From NCBI GenBank assembly GCA_965238125.1, contig OZ250179.1:3534001-3598000 (forward strand): a stretch of 64,000 bases of DNA. The letters run 5' to 3'. The notes under the pieces are model-generated. The model was not told where the DNA came from. It did no database searches and saw only the letters and a program-made list of their open reading frames with translations. The translations under genes and the position numbers were made by a program. Shown here piece after piece: positions 16,231 to 25,455 of this stretch; positions within the stretch are counted from its first letter, which is position 1; every line of letters starts with the position of its first letter. The DNA is from UBA6623 sp965238125. Its GTDB lineage: Bacteria > Acidobacteriota > Terriglobia > Bryobacterales > UBA6623.

Positions 16231-17562
16231 ATGAAGGTCGCCCCGCTGCCGACGCTCGTGATCGTGGGGCGTCCGAACGTCGGTAAGTCCACTCTTTTCA
16301 ACCGTATCACGGCCAGCCGCCGCGCGATCGTCGGCGATCAACCGGGCATCACGCGCGACCGTATCCGCCTTGAAGCCCGGTGGCGTGGGCGGCCCTTCGC
16401 AGTGACCGACACCGGCGGCATGCTCTTCGGGGAAACCGACGAATTCCCGCGGCTGATCGGCGAGCAGGTGCTGGTTGCCGTCGAGGCGGCTTCGCATTTG
16501 ATTCTCATCATGGACGGGCGCTCGGAGATCACCGCCACCGACCGCGAGTTGGCCGATCTGTTGCGGCGCACCGGCAAGCCGGTCTCGCTGGCTGTCAACA
16601 AATGCGACACGCCGGAGCGAGATTCCCTGGCCGCTCAATTCCACGAGTTGGGGATCGAACCGCTGTTCGCGATTTCGGCCGAACACAACCGCGGCGTCGA
16701 GGCGTTGCTCGATCACACCACCGCGGAATTCCCCTCCGGCGAAGACGAGGACCCGACCGAGAAGCCCATTCGCGTGGCCATCATCGGACGACCGAACGTC
16801 GGTAAGTCCACGCTGCTCAATCGCCTGACCGGCCTGGACCGTTCGATTGTCTCCGCGACGCCGGGCACGACCCGTGACGCGGTCGATGAAACGGTCGAGC
16901 GGGGCGGGACTACCTTTCAATTCGTGGACACGGCCGGCATTCGCCGCAAGGGCAAGTCCGCGGAAGCGGCCGAAAAACTCAGCGTCGTGATGGCGCAGCG
17001 CCATATCCGGCTGGCCGACGTCGTTCTTACCCTCGTCGATGCCGACGAAGGCGTGGCGGCGCTCGACGCCAAGATCGCCGGCTATGCCCACGACACCGGG
17101 AAGGCCCTGATCGTGGTGGTCAACAAATGGGACCAAGCGCCTCGGGCGCACTCGAAACGAGCGGCTGTCACCGACTTCACCGAGAAAGTCCGCCGCGCCA
17201 TGAAATTCCTCGACTATGCCCCGGTCTTGTTTATTTCAGCCTTGACCGGACAGGGAACAGGCGAGATCTTCCGAAACATCCGAAAAGTCTACGGCGCCGC
17301 GAACCGGCGCGTGACAACGGGCGAGTTGAATCGGTTTCTGGGGGAAGTCGACTTCGACCGAGCGACGTTTCCGGGATTTCGCAAGCCGGTCATTCGCTAT
17401 GTCACCCAGGCCACCACCGCCCCGCCGACATTCGTCTTCTTCGCGGGCGGGGCGAAGAAATTTCATTTTTCCTTCGAGCGTTTCTTAGTGAATCAACTCC
17501 GAGCGGCCTTTGATTTCGAGGGCACGCCGCTGGTGATCAAATCGAAAAAGGCAAAGCGGTGA
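16231..17562 (+). CDS. der: Ribosome biogenesis GTPase Der (EngA)
   Basis: An essential double-GTPase for 50S subunit assembly, 443 residues. Both G domains show a P-loop GRPNVGKST (residues 13-21 and about 188-196) and base-recognition motifs NKCD and NKWD. The C-terminal KH-like domain ends in a basic tail (KSKKAKR), as in the family. The first domain has DTGGML and the second DTAGIRRKG. ATG 16231 fits the family start. It is followed after about 90 bases by pheA on the same strand. Confidence 0.97.
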   Translation: MKVAPLPTLVIVGRPNVGKSTLFNRITASRRAIVGDQPGITRDRIRLEARWRGRPFAVTDTGGMLFGETDEFPRLIGEQVLVAVEAASHLILIMDGRSEITATDRELADLLRRTGKPVSLAVNKCDTPERDSLAAQFHELGIEPLFAISAEHNRGVEALLDHTTAEFPSGEDEDPTEKPIRVAIIGRPNVGKSTLLNRLTGLDRSIVSATPGTTRDAVDETVERGGTTFQFVDTAGIRRKGKSAEAAEKLSVVMAQRHIRLADVVLTLVDADEGVAALDAKIAGYAHDTGKALIVVVNKWDQAPRAHSKRAAVTDFTEKVRRAMKFLDYAPVLFISALTGQGTGEIFRNIRKVYGAANRRVTTGELNRFLGEVDFDRATFPGFRKPVIRYVTQATTAPPTFVFFAGGAKKFHFSFERFLVNQLRAAFDFEGTPLVIKSKKAKR

Positions 17563-17651
17563 CGGGCCAGCTCCACAAGCACTAAGCCTGAGAAAGGCCG
17601 CTCTTGCGGGCTGATTCGAAGCTCTCCGCGCCCGAGCTTTATAATGGAGCG

Positions 17652-18482
17652 GTGGCGCGCACGAAAGTTGCATTCCAGGGAGCGCGGGGGGCTTTTAGCG
17701 AAGAGGCCGCGCGGCAATTGCTGGGGCCGGATTTGCAATACCTGCCTTGTGAGCGCTTCGAGGAAGTTTTCCGCGCTCTCGCCGACGGCAAAGTCCGTCA
17801 CGCCGTCGTGCCGATCGAAAACACTCTCGCCGGCTCGGTTCACGAAAACTACGATCACCTTCTGAAATTTCGGCTGCCCATCATCGCCGAAACGCGGGTG
17901 CGCATCGTGCACAACTTGATCGTGCGGCCCAAGACGAAGTTTTCGGGCATTCGGCGCGTGCTGTCGCATCCGGTGGCGTTGGGGCAGTGCTTGCGGTTTT
18001 TCGAGAAAAATCCGCAACTCAAGTCCGAGGCGTTCTACGACACCGCGGGCAGTGTCGAACATGTGATGCGGGGAGACGACCGGTCGACGGCCGCGATCGC
18101 CTCGGCCGCGGCGGCGGAATACTACGGCGGCAGGATCCAGCGCCGTTCCATCGAAGACGACCACCGCAATTTCACGCGGTTCTTTCTGTTGGCGCGGAAG
18201 GCGCCGAAGAGGCGTCCGGCGGGGACCCTCAAGACCTCCATCGTTTTTTCGACCAAGAACACCCCGGGCTCCCTTTTCAAGTGCATGAGCGCCTTTGCGC
18301 TGCGCGATGTGAACCTGATGAAAATCGAGTCCCGGCCGTTCCGAGGTCGGCCCTGGGAGTATCTTTTCTACGTAGATTTCATCGGCTCGCCCGAGGAAGA
18401 ACGATGCCGCAACGCCATGTCGCACTTGTCGGAGATGACCGAATTGCTGGCCGTGCTGGGATGCTACCCGCAGGCGAAATGA
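17652..18482 (+). CDS. pheA: Prephenate dehydratase
   Basis: Converts prephenate to phenylpyruvate in phenylalanine synthesis. A PDT domain (VAFQGARGAFSEEAA, VVPIENTLAGSVHENYD, and HRNFTRFFLLAR with the catalytic TRF) is followed by a regulatory ACT domain (NTPGSLFKCMSAFA, ESRPFRGRPWEYLFYVDF). The ESRP motif is the phenylalanine-binding signature, so feedback inhibition is expected. Starting at GTG 17652 gives 276 residues; the frame is open to TTG 17604, but the extra residues do not look native. No chorismate mutase domain is fused. Confidence 0.93.
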   Translation: MARTKVAFQGARGAFSEEAARQLLGPDLQYLPCERFEEVFRALADGKVRHAVVPIENTLAGSVHENYDHLLKFRLPIIAETRVRIVHNLIVRPKTKFSGIRRVLSHPVALGQCLRFFEKNPQLKSEAFYDTAGSVEHVMRGDDRSTAAIASAAAAEYYGGRIQRRSIEDDHRNFTRFFLLARKAPKRRPAGTLKTSIVFSTKNTPGSLFKCMSAFALRDVNLMKIESRPFRGRPWEYLFYVDFIGSPEEERCRNAMSHLSEMTELLAVLGCYPQAK

Positions 18483-18593
18483 GCCGCCGACTCTTTCGCC
18501 CGGCGGGCCGTGAAAGCCGGAGCCGAGGCCGCCCAACCAAGTACCGCGGTTGGCCAAATCACGCGCCGCGGCCGGCCGGTCAATGTTGCCGTT

Positions 18594-18932
18594 ATGAAAA
18601 TCCGTTTGCTCGACATTGCTCACGCCCGCTCGGGCGACAAAGGCGACACGGTCAACATCGGGCTGATCGCCCGCGAAGAACGTTTCTATCCTTTGCTGGT
18701 CGAGAAAGTCACCGCCGAGCGCGTCAAAGAACACTTCGCCGAATTGTGCAAGGGCCGGGTGGAAAGGTTCGAGTTGCCCAACCTGGGCGCGCTGAACTTC
18801 TTGCTGCATGAGTCCCTCGGCGGCGGCGGCACCGTATCGCTACGGACCGATGCGCAAGGGAAAACATTCAGCGCCGCCCTGCTGCGCCTGGAGATCGACG
18901 CCCCCGACGGGGTGCTGAGGACCGCTGATTGA
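18594..18932 (+). CDS. AtuA-related small protein
   Basis: A 112-residue protein resembling the small C-terminal domain of the acyclic-terpene utilisation AtuA family, often encoded as a separate ORF. It opens MKIRLLDIAHARSGDKGDT and contains VNIGLIAREE, FELPNLGALNFLLHESLGGGG and FSAALLRLEID. AtuA-type proteins are usually paired with a large DUF1446 partner, which is absent here. The in-frame extension upstream of ATG 18594 is unlikely to be coding. Confidence 0.75.
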   Translation: MKIRLLDIAHARSGDKGDTVNIGLIAREERFYPLLVEKVTAERVKEHFAELCKGRVERFELPNLGALNFLLHESLGGGGTVSLRTDAQGKTFSAALLRLEIDAPDGVLRTAD

Positions 18933-18969
18933 CCGCAAGCATCCACGACCCGGACGGGAGAAACTACCC

Positions 18970-19863
18970 ATGATGAAACTCTTCGCATTCTGTATTTTCC
19001 TGCTGACCGCCGCAACCGCCCTGCTGCCGGCGCAAGCCCCCGACCCCAACGCGAAGTTCACCGAAGATCGCAAACACATCCTGTTCCTCGGCGGGCAGCG
19101 CTACTACGCCCATGACGCCGTCTCGAAAGCGATGTATACGATGGCGAAGCTGGGCGAGGAATCGGGCTTGTTCGATGTGATGTTCCGCACCGATTTCCAG
19201 CTCGTGACCAAGCAGGAGATCCCTCAATACATCAACGCCAAAAACCTCAACTATTTCGACGCCGTCATGTTTTTCACGCAGGGGGATTTTCCGCTGAGCG
19301 AGCAATAACGCGCCGACTTGCTTTCCTTTGTTCGCGAGGACGGCAAGGGTTTGCTCGTCGCCCATAGCGGCACCGACCACAATCGCTGGAAGTTCTCCGG
19401 ATCCAGCAATATGTCGATCGAGAACCAGGGCGGCTGGCCCGAATTCACCGAGATGGTCGGAGGCGTCTTCATCAATCATCCCTGGTTGCGGAAAGTCAGG
19501 ATCAACCTCGAGGACCGCGCTTTTCCCGCCACCGAACACTTTCCGCCGAGTTTCGAAATCGAAGAAGAGATCTACCAAATCGTCAAGTTCTCTCGGGACA
19601 ATGTGCGTGTGCTCATGACGCTCGATGTCGACACCGTCGACCTGGAAAACCCGCCGCTGGGACCGGTCGTCCGCAAGGATCTGGATTTCGCGATGGCGTG
19701 GGCGCGCGAGTGGGGGAAGGGTCGCGTCTTTGTCAGCCCGCTCGGTCACATCTTCGGAACCTGGGAGCGGGAGGATATCCAAAAGATGTGGCTCGAGGCG
19801 GCGCGTTGGGTGCTGGGGTTGACCGAAGGTGATGCAACCCCGCGGCCGCGGCCGGCCGAGTAG
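18970..19863 (+). pseudogene. ThuA-domain protein gene with in-frame stop
   Basis: An N-terminal signal peptide (MMKLFAFCIFLLTAATALLP) is followed by a ThuA-like glutamine-amidotransferase fold: HILFLGGQRYYAHDAVS, YFDAVMFFTQGDF, LLVAHSGTDHN and VFVSPLGHIFGTW. The frame is broken by TAA at 19306-19308 (SEQ, stop, RADLLSFV). Everything after it continues in the same frame to 19863, and a Gln or Lys codon fits family members at that spot. One base change would restore a 297-residue protein. Either a recent pseudogene or a sequencing error. Confidence 0.8.
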
Positions 19864-19874
19864 GGGCGGCCGGC

Positions 19875-20090
19875 CTATTTGCGCCGCCTATGCGGCCTGT
19901 CTTCCCTCATCTCGGAAAGATCGCCCTGCCAATCGATGCGGCCGAAGAAGTCCGGCAGACTCTGAATTTTGCGCACGCGTAGAACTTCCACGAGCGCCGC
20001 ATTGACCGCTGCGGAATAGGTCTTCACACGCAGTACCCGCACAGCTTCATCGAGAAGTTTCTCGTCGAGCAAGAGGTGCTTACGTTTCAT
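19875..20090 (-). CDS. VapB-type antitoxin (orphan)
   Basis: From ATG 20090 the protein is 71 residues: a ribbon-helix-helix start MKRKHLLLDEKLLDEAVRVL, the family string KTYSAAVNAALVEVLR, and a tail with DWQGDLSEMREDRPHRRR that normally wraps a PIN toxin. No PIN gene follows; the ThuA gene ends 12 bases away on the other strand. It may be a solitary regulator or the remnant of a vapBC pair. Confidence 0.75.
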   Translation of the reverse strand: MKRKHLLLDEKLLDEAVRVLRVKTYSAAVNAALVEVLRVRKIQSLPDFFGRIDWQGDLSEMREDRPHRRRK

Positions 20091-20803
20091 GTTTTCATCG
20101 TACCCGCATCCGCCCCCATACGCTCCGGCTATGACCGGCTCAGAGCCGGTCGCGACTGTTGACCTAGGACCGGCACGAGTGCCGGTCACTACCCGGTCGA
20201 CACGCCGCCCGACTCACTCCTCCCCGAAAAAGCGCCGCGGCGGCGTTCGTCGTGCGGCGTCTCCGGGCCGAGCGCGATGTAATCAAGCGAGCGCCCGCGG
20301 CCGTCGCCAAGGGGAAAGAATAGTGCGCCTTGCCCTATGTCGGCTGCGCGGGGCGCTTCCCACCCGCCCGCGGGGCTGCTTCAAGTTAAGCCCGTCGCAG
20401 CCGATAAATTTGTTGGGACCCTTGGGTGTCCGATATGCCCATGGGCCCGTTTTCCACTGCAACGAAACGGCGCCGCGAGGCGTCTTTCAGAACAGGCCCC
20501 ACCGGATTTCGGACCAGTCGGGCGGAGGGGCTTACGTTAGGGAAAGACCCTAGAACAGCAGCAAAAGATGGAGGACTGCTTTTCCAAAAAAGAATCCAGC
20601 CGCTTGATGCCGGGCGTCGGTCTGATGTATTCTTCAACTTAGCCTTCAATTTGTAACGGGCGTCATCCCTCCAAGGCGCCAGGTAGTCTATCGGGCCGCA
20701 CCGGCGGGTTTACATTTCTTCTGGGGTCCTGCGGTAGTTGGTCTTTTCGTTGGGGATTCGCCGACAACGGTTGGCAATCACCGAAACTTTTCGCTTGAAC
20801 CTT
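20091..20803. other. Long gene-free spacer with short palindromes
   Basis: The start carries GACCGGCTCAGAGCCGGTC and GACCGGCACGAGTGCCGGTC hairpins (about 20130-20195), the second also present near 3078. The remaining 600 bases show no gene I can support; open frames there have no recognisable family or start signal. Confidence 0.5.
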
Positions 20804-21037
20804 ATGCCACGTGAAACCTCGGGGAACTTTCCGGGCCGCAAGTCCGGAAGGCCTCCCAAGCACAAAAACCGCAAGAACCGCAAAGGCGGGTCACAAGCCG
20901 GCAGGAACGGCCAGGGCTTTCAGCAGCCCTCCACGTCGGGGGGCGCCTGCCAGAAATGCGGGCATCCTGCCCGCGACGGCAAGCTTTGTGACTTTCATCG
21001 GAACTTGCTCAACTCGATCCGCAACGGGTTCCGCTAA
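20804..21037 (+). CDS. Small basic zinc-knuckle protein candidate
   Basis: From ATG 20804 the frame gives 77 residues: a very basic Gly/Arg/Lys-rich N-terminus (GRKSGRPPKHKNRKNRK), then a compact CQKCGHPARDGKLCDFH motif (C-x2-C-x8-C-x2-H) that could bind zinc, and a short helix LLNSIRNGFR. The basic tail suggests nucleic-acid or ribosome association; this is inference. I do not recognise a named family. It lies 179 bases before the flippase gene, on the same strand. Confidence 0.5.
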   Translation: MPRETSGNFPGRKSGRPPKHKNRKNRKGGSQAGRNGQGFQQPSTSGGACQKCGHPARDGKLCDFHRNLLNSIRNGFR

Positions 21038-21215
21038 GGCGCCTCCCGGTCGGCCGAGCCGGTGAGCGCGGTTCCCGTGCCGCCACAAGAGCGGTCTTGC
21101 GCCTGCGCGGGACAAAGCAGTGGACCCGGTCTGAAGTCTGGGCGCGGCCTTCATCGACGACCGCCAAGCCGCGATCGCGCTGCAGGATTCGCGAAAAACT
21201 CCGATCGGGTACAGT

Positions 21216-22511
21216 ATGTCCCGACAAGCGGGCGCCGCTCCGCTCGACATCCGCCTCCATGGCGATGCCGCCTGGGCGCTGGCGTCCAACGCCGTCGCCG
21301 CACTTTCCCCGGCGGCCTTCTTTATCGTCATCGTCAAACTGGGCTCGGTCGAAATGGCCGGGGCTTTCGGTCTCGCCTTGGCCGCCGTTTCGCCGGTGAT
21401 GCTGCTGGCCCGGTTGCAAACGCGCTCGCTGTTGGTTGCCGACGGCGATAGCGAATTCACCGTCAGAGACTACTTCGGCCTTCGTCTCGTGGCGACCGCG
21501 ACGGCGCTCGCCGGCATCGCGATATGGTTACGATTCTCCAACGCCTTCGCGTCGGCGGCCGCGGCGGTGTTTCTGACGGCAGTCGTCAAAGGGCTCGAAA
21601 ACGGCGGCGACATCGCCCAGGGAACCTGGCAACGCGCGGGCCGGTGGAGAAGCATTACGGCGGCGGTTGTGTTGCGCGCCGTCGCTTCGTTGGCGACTCT
21701 TGGGATCGGCCTGGCTGTTTGGGACGACCTGACGCCCGCGCTGGCGCTGACAGCCGCGTCATCGGCGATCGTCTTGCTGGGGTTCGAGATCCCGCGCTGC
21801 CGCCAGCCGCGAGAAAGAGAGCGACTGTCCGCTCTCTCGGCCGACTTCCCACGTCGAGCAAGTCGGCTGGCCGCCCGCGCCGCGCCGCTGGGGTTCGTCG
21901 CCGCCCTGATCAGTTTGAACCTGCATCTGCCGCGCATCCTGCTTGAACGCCACCAAGGCCTCGAGGATGTTGCGTATTACACGGGAATGGCGCAGTTGTT
22001 GATGCCGGCCCACTTCGTTATGCAGGCCTTGGGGCAAACTTCACTCGGCAATCTGGCACGCTGGAGAACCCACGACCCCGTGGCTTTCCGAACTCGCGCC
22101 CGTCTGCTGTTAGGCGCCGCCGCCGTTCTGGGCCTCGCCGCGGTCGCCGCCGCATCTTGGTGGGGAGAAGCTCTTCTGCGGAGGGTCTACACCCCCGTTT
22201 ACGCCCTGCACGCGTCGACGCTCCCATGGATGGGCTTGGCGCTGTGCGCGACATTGATCTGTTCGGCGCTGGGGTTTGTGCTGACCGCCTCCGGGTTCTT
22301 CCGGGCGCAGGTGCCGATCTATTTGGCGGCGGTGGTGGCGACCTGGATTGCGGGATCCGCCTGGATTCCGACACACGGGCTGCGTGGCGCGGCTTACGCG
22401 AGTCTGGCCGGGTGGATGGTTGCCGCGATGGGCAGCGCGGCCGCCGCGACCAAGAACCGCCGTGCCATGGTGCACCAGAGGCGCCAAGCAGCCGGGGAAT
22501 TGGCGACCTAA
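21216..22511 (+). CDS. Polysaccharide flippase-like membrane protein
   Basis: A 431-residue integral membrane protein with about 11-12 hydrophobic segments, organised like Wzx/MATE-type flippases: a paired N-terminal half (AAFFIVIVKLGSVEMAGAF, ALAAVSPVMLLARLQ) and a C-terminal half (TLPWMGLALCATLICSALGF, IYLAAVVATWIAG, GLRGAAYASLAGWMVAAM). The family exports lipid-linked sugars in O-antigen or exopolysaccharide synthesis. No glycosyltransferases are adjacent, so its pathway is unknown. ATG 21216 is a reasonable start, with cytoplasmic residues before the first segment. Confidence 0.8.
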   Translation: MSRQAGAAPLDIRLHGDAAWALASNAVAALSPAAFFIVIVKLGSVEMAGAFGLALAAVSPVMLLARLQTRSLLVADGDSEFTVRDYFGLRLVATATALAGIAIWLRFSNAFASAAAAVFLTAVVKGLENGGDIAQGTWQRAGRWRSITAAVVLRAVASLATLGIGLAVWDDLTPALALTAASSAIVLLGFEIPRCRQPRERERLSALSADFPRRASRLAARAAPLGFVAALISLNLHLPRILLERHQGLEDVAYYTGMAQLLMPAHFVMQALGQTSLGNLARWRTHDPVAFRTRARLLLGAAAVLGLAAVAAASWWGEALLRRVYTPVYALHASTLPWMGLALCATLICSALGFVLTASGFFRAQVPIYLAAVVATWIAGSAWIPTHGLRGAAYASLAGWMVAAMGSAAAATKNRRAMVHQRRQAAGELAT

Positions 22512-22681
22512 CCCTACCGAACCCCAAATTGCCTGCCGGGGCCGGCCCCGGCCGGGGCTGCGGAGCATGTGTTTGCCCTCGAGTCCAACGCTACCCAAGG
22601 GACGGCCCGAGCGGCGCGCCGCCACGCCGCCGGATTGATATCCCTTCCTACGTAAGGAGCCTCAAGTGAAGAGCGTTGTGG

Positions 22682-23371
22682 CTAACGGGCGGAGCCGGCC
22701 ACTTCGACCGGAGCTTGCTCGTCGCTTGTAACCGTCGAGCCGAAGGATTCGGGCTCCCTTTCGCACGCCAATCGGAGCCCCTGCAGCGCCAACTCAAAGC
22801 GGTCGCGGATGCCGGTCTTTTCGAAGATGTGCATCAAGTGAATCTTTACCGTGCCGGTGGCGATTTGGAGCGCCTCGCCAATTTCGCGGTTCTTCATTCC
22901 CTTGGCGACGAGCGCCGCTACTTGCTGCTCGCGGGGAGTCAGCGGGCGATTGCGGGGACGACCCAGCGGAGACTCCTTCGACAGGAGCAGGCTCTCGGTC
23001 CACAGTTGCTTTTCAGAGACGGCTCGCAGGCACTCGAGCAGCGTTTCCGTCGCGGCGGTTTTCTTGACGATGCCGCGGGCGCCGCTCTGCAGCACGCGAA
23101 AGGACTCGACATCGGAAATGGCCGCCGCCCAGAGCACGACCTCGGTGCCGGGACAAGCTCTGCGAAGTGGCGCGACCCATTCGAGAACCTGGTGCATGCC
23201 GAAGGAACGGTCGACAAGAGCCACGGCGGGCTCTAATTTCGGGATCTGAATCGACGCATCTTCGAGCGAACCGCACGCCCCGATCAGCTCGATCGATTCC
23301 GAGCCGGCGAGGGCGGCTTCCAGCCCCTGTTGAACGATCGCCTGCGGATCGCATAGAAAGACGGAAATCAT
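22682..23371 (-). CDS. NarL/LuxR-family response regulator
   Basis: From ATG 23371 (GGAGGGTGG upstream) the protein is 229 residues. The receiver domain has the phospho-acceptor D54 in VALVDRS, an acidic residue at D8 and the lysine in GIVKKTA. The C-terminal helix-turn-helix is a textbook LuxR domain: LTPREQQVAALVAKGMKNREIGEAL then GTVKIHLMHIFEKTG, written here in pieces. No sensor kinase is adjacent. It is divergent from the Flp pilin genes and may control them; that link rests on position only. Confidence 0.88.
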   Translation of the reverse strand: MISVFLCDPQAIVQQGLEAALAGSESIELIGACGSLEDASIQIPKLEPAVALVDRSFGMHQVLEWVAPLRRACPGTEVVLWAAAISDVESFRVLQSGARGIVKKTAATETLLECLRAVSEKQLWTESLLLSKESPLGRPRNRPLTPREQQVAALVAKGMKNREIGEALQIATGTVKIHLMHIFEKTGIRDRFELALQGLRLACEREPESFGSTVTSDEQAPVEVAGSAR

Positions 23372-23650
23372 CGACTGCCACCCTCCACACTTCGACGCGG
23401 TCAGCGCCGGCGAGTCTTCCTTCTGCCTCTTCCATCGTCGGTCGCGCCGATTTCCTTGAGTTTTCTCCGCGTAACGCTCTCGGTCCCCGCCCAACCGGGC
23501 CTCGGATCATTCGCCAACCGCGTAAAACACCTCATGTTCGGGCCGATAAGAGCAGGAACGGCCGTAGAGCATGGCCGCCGGTAAACTCCGCCGGCCCCGC
23601 CCGTCGGGGTCGGGGGCGCGATCGGAATTTGCAACGACAAGGGAGTCCAA

Positions 23651-23848
23651 ATGAAAGAGAAACTTACATTTATGCTTCAGCGGCTTTATAACCTGGCCCA
23701 CGACGAAGCAGGTCAGGATCTAGTGGAATACGCCCTGCTGGCGGGTTTCGTGGCGGTCGCCGCGGGAGCTTTGCTGCCCGGCATCAGCAGCAGCATCAGC
23801 ACCATCTTCTCGAAGATGGGGAGCGTGCTCTCCGCGGCCGCGGCCTAA
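23651..23848 (+). CDS. flp: Flp-family type IVb pilin 1
   Basis: A 65-residue pilin for a Tad pilus. The prepilin cleavage motif is G-QDLVEYALLAG (cut before Q), followed by the hydrophobic helix FVAVAAGALLPG. An AGGGAG ribosome site lies 6 bases before ATG 23651. Tad pili mediate tight surface adherence. It is the first of two pilin genes; the second is broken by an IS. Processing needs a TadV-type peptidase, not encoded in this window. Confidence 0.93.
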   Translation: MKEKLTFMLQRLYNLAHDEAGQDLVEYALLAGFVAVAAGALLPGISSSISTIFSKMGSVLSAAAA

Positions 23849-24054
23849 CGCGGCGCGTGGAACGTTCCGAGCCGCCGCTTTCTTTGGAGCGGCGGCTCAC
23901 TTGCAACAGCAAGAGAATCTTCGGACAACGAAAGGTGATGAGGCCCTCGCTTATGCGGCATCTTTGGACGTTTGGCTTTTGGAACGACGAACGCGCGCAG
24001 GACCTGGTCGAGTACGCACTGCTCGCGGGGGTAGTGGCGGTGGCGTCGGTCCTA

Positions 24055-25285
24055 GTATAACGTTTCATTAAAACATAACCATAGGACAATGTTTCCTGCT
24101 AGACTGGTCGCATGGCAGGAAAATCGAAGCGTCCCCCACTGCTGCTCACGACCGAAGAGGTGCAACATCTGAAACGGCTGCGGCGTTCCCGCAAGGCTCC
24201 GGCTCGGGAGGTGCGGCGCGCCGAGATTCTGTGGCGCTATCATGGCGGCGAGACAATCGCCGAGATTATGCGGGCCGTGAAGATGACCCGCAAGAGCGTT
24301 GCCAAATGGATCGAGCGAGCCCTCGCCATCGGAGTGCAAGCAGCGCTCAAGGATGCCTATCATCGTCCCTACGAGCCCCGCATCTCCGAGGAGGCCAAGG
24401 CCTGGGTGGTGCATTTGGCCTGTTGCAAACCCAAGGAACTGGGATACGCCGCCGAGTTGTGGACCCGCGGCGCGCTCGCTCTCCACGTGCGCCGGCATGC
24501 CGTGGAGGCGGGCTATCCGGCCCTGGGGCAAGCGGCCAAGGCGACCGTCCACCGGATTCTGGCGGGGCAGCCGCTGCATCCAGAGAAGGTGAAATACTAC
24601 CTGGAGCGTCGCGACCCGGAGTTTGAGTCCAAGATGCGGCAGGTGCTGCTGGTCTACCGCGAGGTGGCCTTGCAAAATGAAAGCTCGGGCGAGGGCGGCC
24701 CCTCGCCGGGCGTGATCACGGTTTCGGTGGACGAAAAGCCCGGTGTGCAAGCGATCGCCAACACCGCCCCGGACCTGCCGCCGGTCCCTGGGCGGCATCC
24801 TTGTACGGCTCGGGATCACGAATACCAACGTCTGGGAACCTGCTCGATTCTGGCGGCGCTGGACTTGCACGACGGCCGCGTAACGGCGCGGGTCGAGCGG
24901 CGGCACCGCAGCCGCGAATTCATCTCACTGCTGAAGGATCTGGACCAATTCTATCCGGCCGAATGCACGATTCGATTGATCTTGGACAATCATTCCGCTC
25001 ACATATCCAAGGAGACGAAGGACTATTTAGCGACGCGGCCGAACCGCTTCAAATATGTGCACACGCCGACCCACGGGTCCTGGCTGAACATTGTGGAGAC
25101 GCTGTTTGGGAAGATGCCCCGGACGTTTTTGAAGCGCATCCGGGTGGAGTCCTGGGAGGAGCTTCGGGAACGAATCCTGCTGGGGATCGCGGAAATCAAC
25201 GCCGCTCCGGTGGTCCACCGCTGGAGCAAGTTCGAGGCGCTCGAGGAAGCGCCTGAGTTGGGTATAGTTTAATGAAACGCTATAC
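24055..25285 (+). mobile_element. IS630-like element inserted in flp2 at CTAG
   Basis: The element is 1231 bp. The ends are GTATAACGTTTCATTAAA and (reverse complement of the right end) GTATAGCGTTTCATTAAA. TA is duplicated at 24053-24054 and 25286-25287, and the restored target is CTAG. It is unrelated in sequence to the other IS630 element at 11592-12684 but uses the same target. Confidence 0.92.
24112..25272 (+). CDS. IS630-family transposase
   Basis: A single uninterrupted 386-residue transposase. N-terminal helix-turn-helix segments (HGGETIAEIMRAVKMTRKSV) precede a DDE_3 domain: D in ITVSVDEKPGVQA, D in LILDNHSAHIS and E in HGSWLNIVETLFG. Unlike the IS630 copy at 11.6 kb, it needs no frameshift. 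ATG 24112 lies 57 bases inside the left end. Confidence 0.92.
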   Translation: MAGKSKRPPLLLTTEEVQHLKRLRRSRKAPAREVRRAEILWRYHGGETIAEIMRAVKMTRKSVAKWIERALAIGVQAALKDAYHRPYEPRISEEAKAWVVHLACCKPKELGYAAELWTRGALALHVRRHAVEAGYPALGQAAKATVHRILAGQPLHPEKVKYYLERRDPEFESKMRQVLLVYREVALQNESSGEGGPSPGVITVSVDEKPGVQAIANTAPDLPPVPGRHPCTARDHEYQRLGTCSILAALDLHDGRVTARVERRHRSREFISLLKDLDQFYPAECTIRLILDNHSAHISKETKDYLATRPNRFKYVHTPTHGSWLNIVETLFGKMPRTFLKRIRVESWEELRERILLGIAEINAAPVVHRWSKFEALEEAPELGIV

Positions 25286-25455
25286 TAGTGCTGCCGGGCA
25301 TGGCGGACAGCATGTTCACGGTCTACACGCGGCTGGCGTCGAAATTGGTCGAGGCGGCCGCCTGACCCGGTCAGCTCCGCGTCCGAGCGTGCCCATCGGA
25401 AGGGATTTGAGCGGCTCACTAACCGTAAAGGCCAAGGCCATCGATAGAACAAGCG

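Larger units (their letters stand above)
23938..25365 (+). pseudogene. Flp-family pilin 2, split by IS630
   Basis: ATG 23938 with AAAGG upstream opens a second pilin: FWNDERAQDLVEYALLAGV, broken in the helix at 24054. The remaining codons lie after the IS at 25288-25365. With the IS and one TA removed, GTC CTA joins GTG CTG CCG GGC in frame and the helix continues as VLVLPGMADSMFTVYTRL, ending KLVEAAA and TGA. The restored pilin is 65 residues and aligns without gaps to pilin 1. In place, the truncated ORF ends at 24060 inside the IS. Confidence 0.9.

Noticed and set aside
16219..17151. 310-codon minus-strand frame
   Set aside because: Shadow of der; it contains no recognisable domain.
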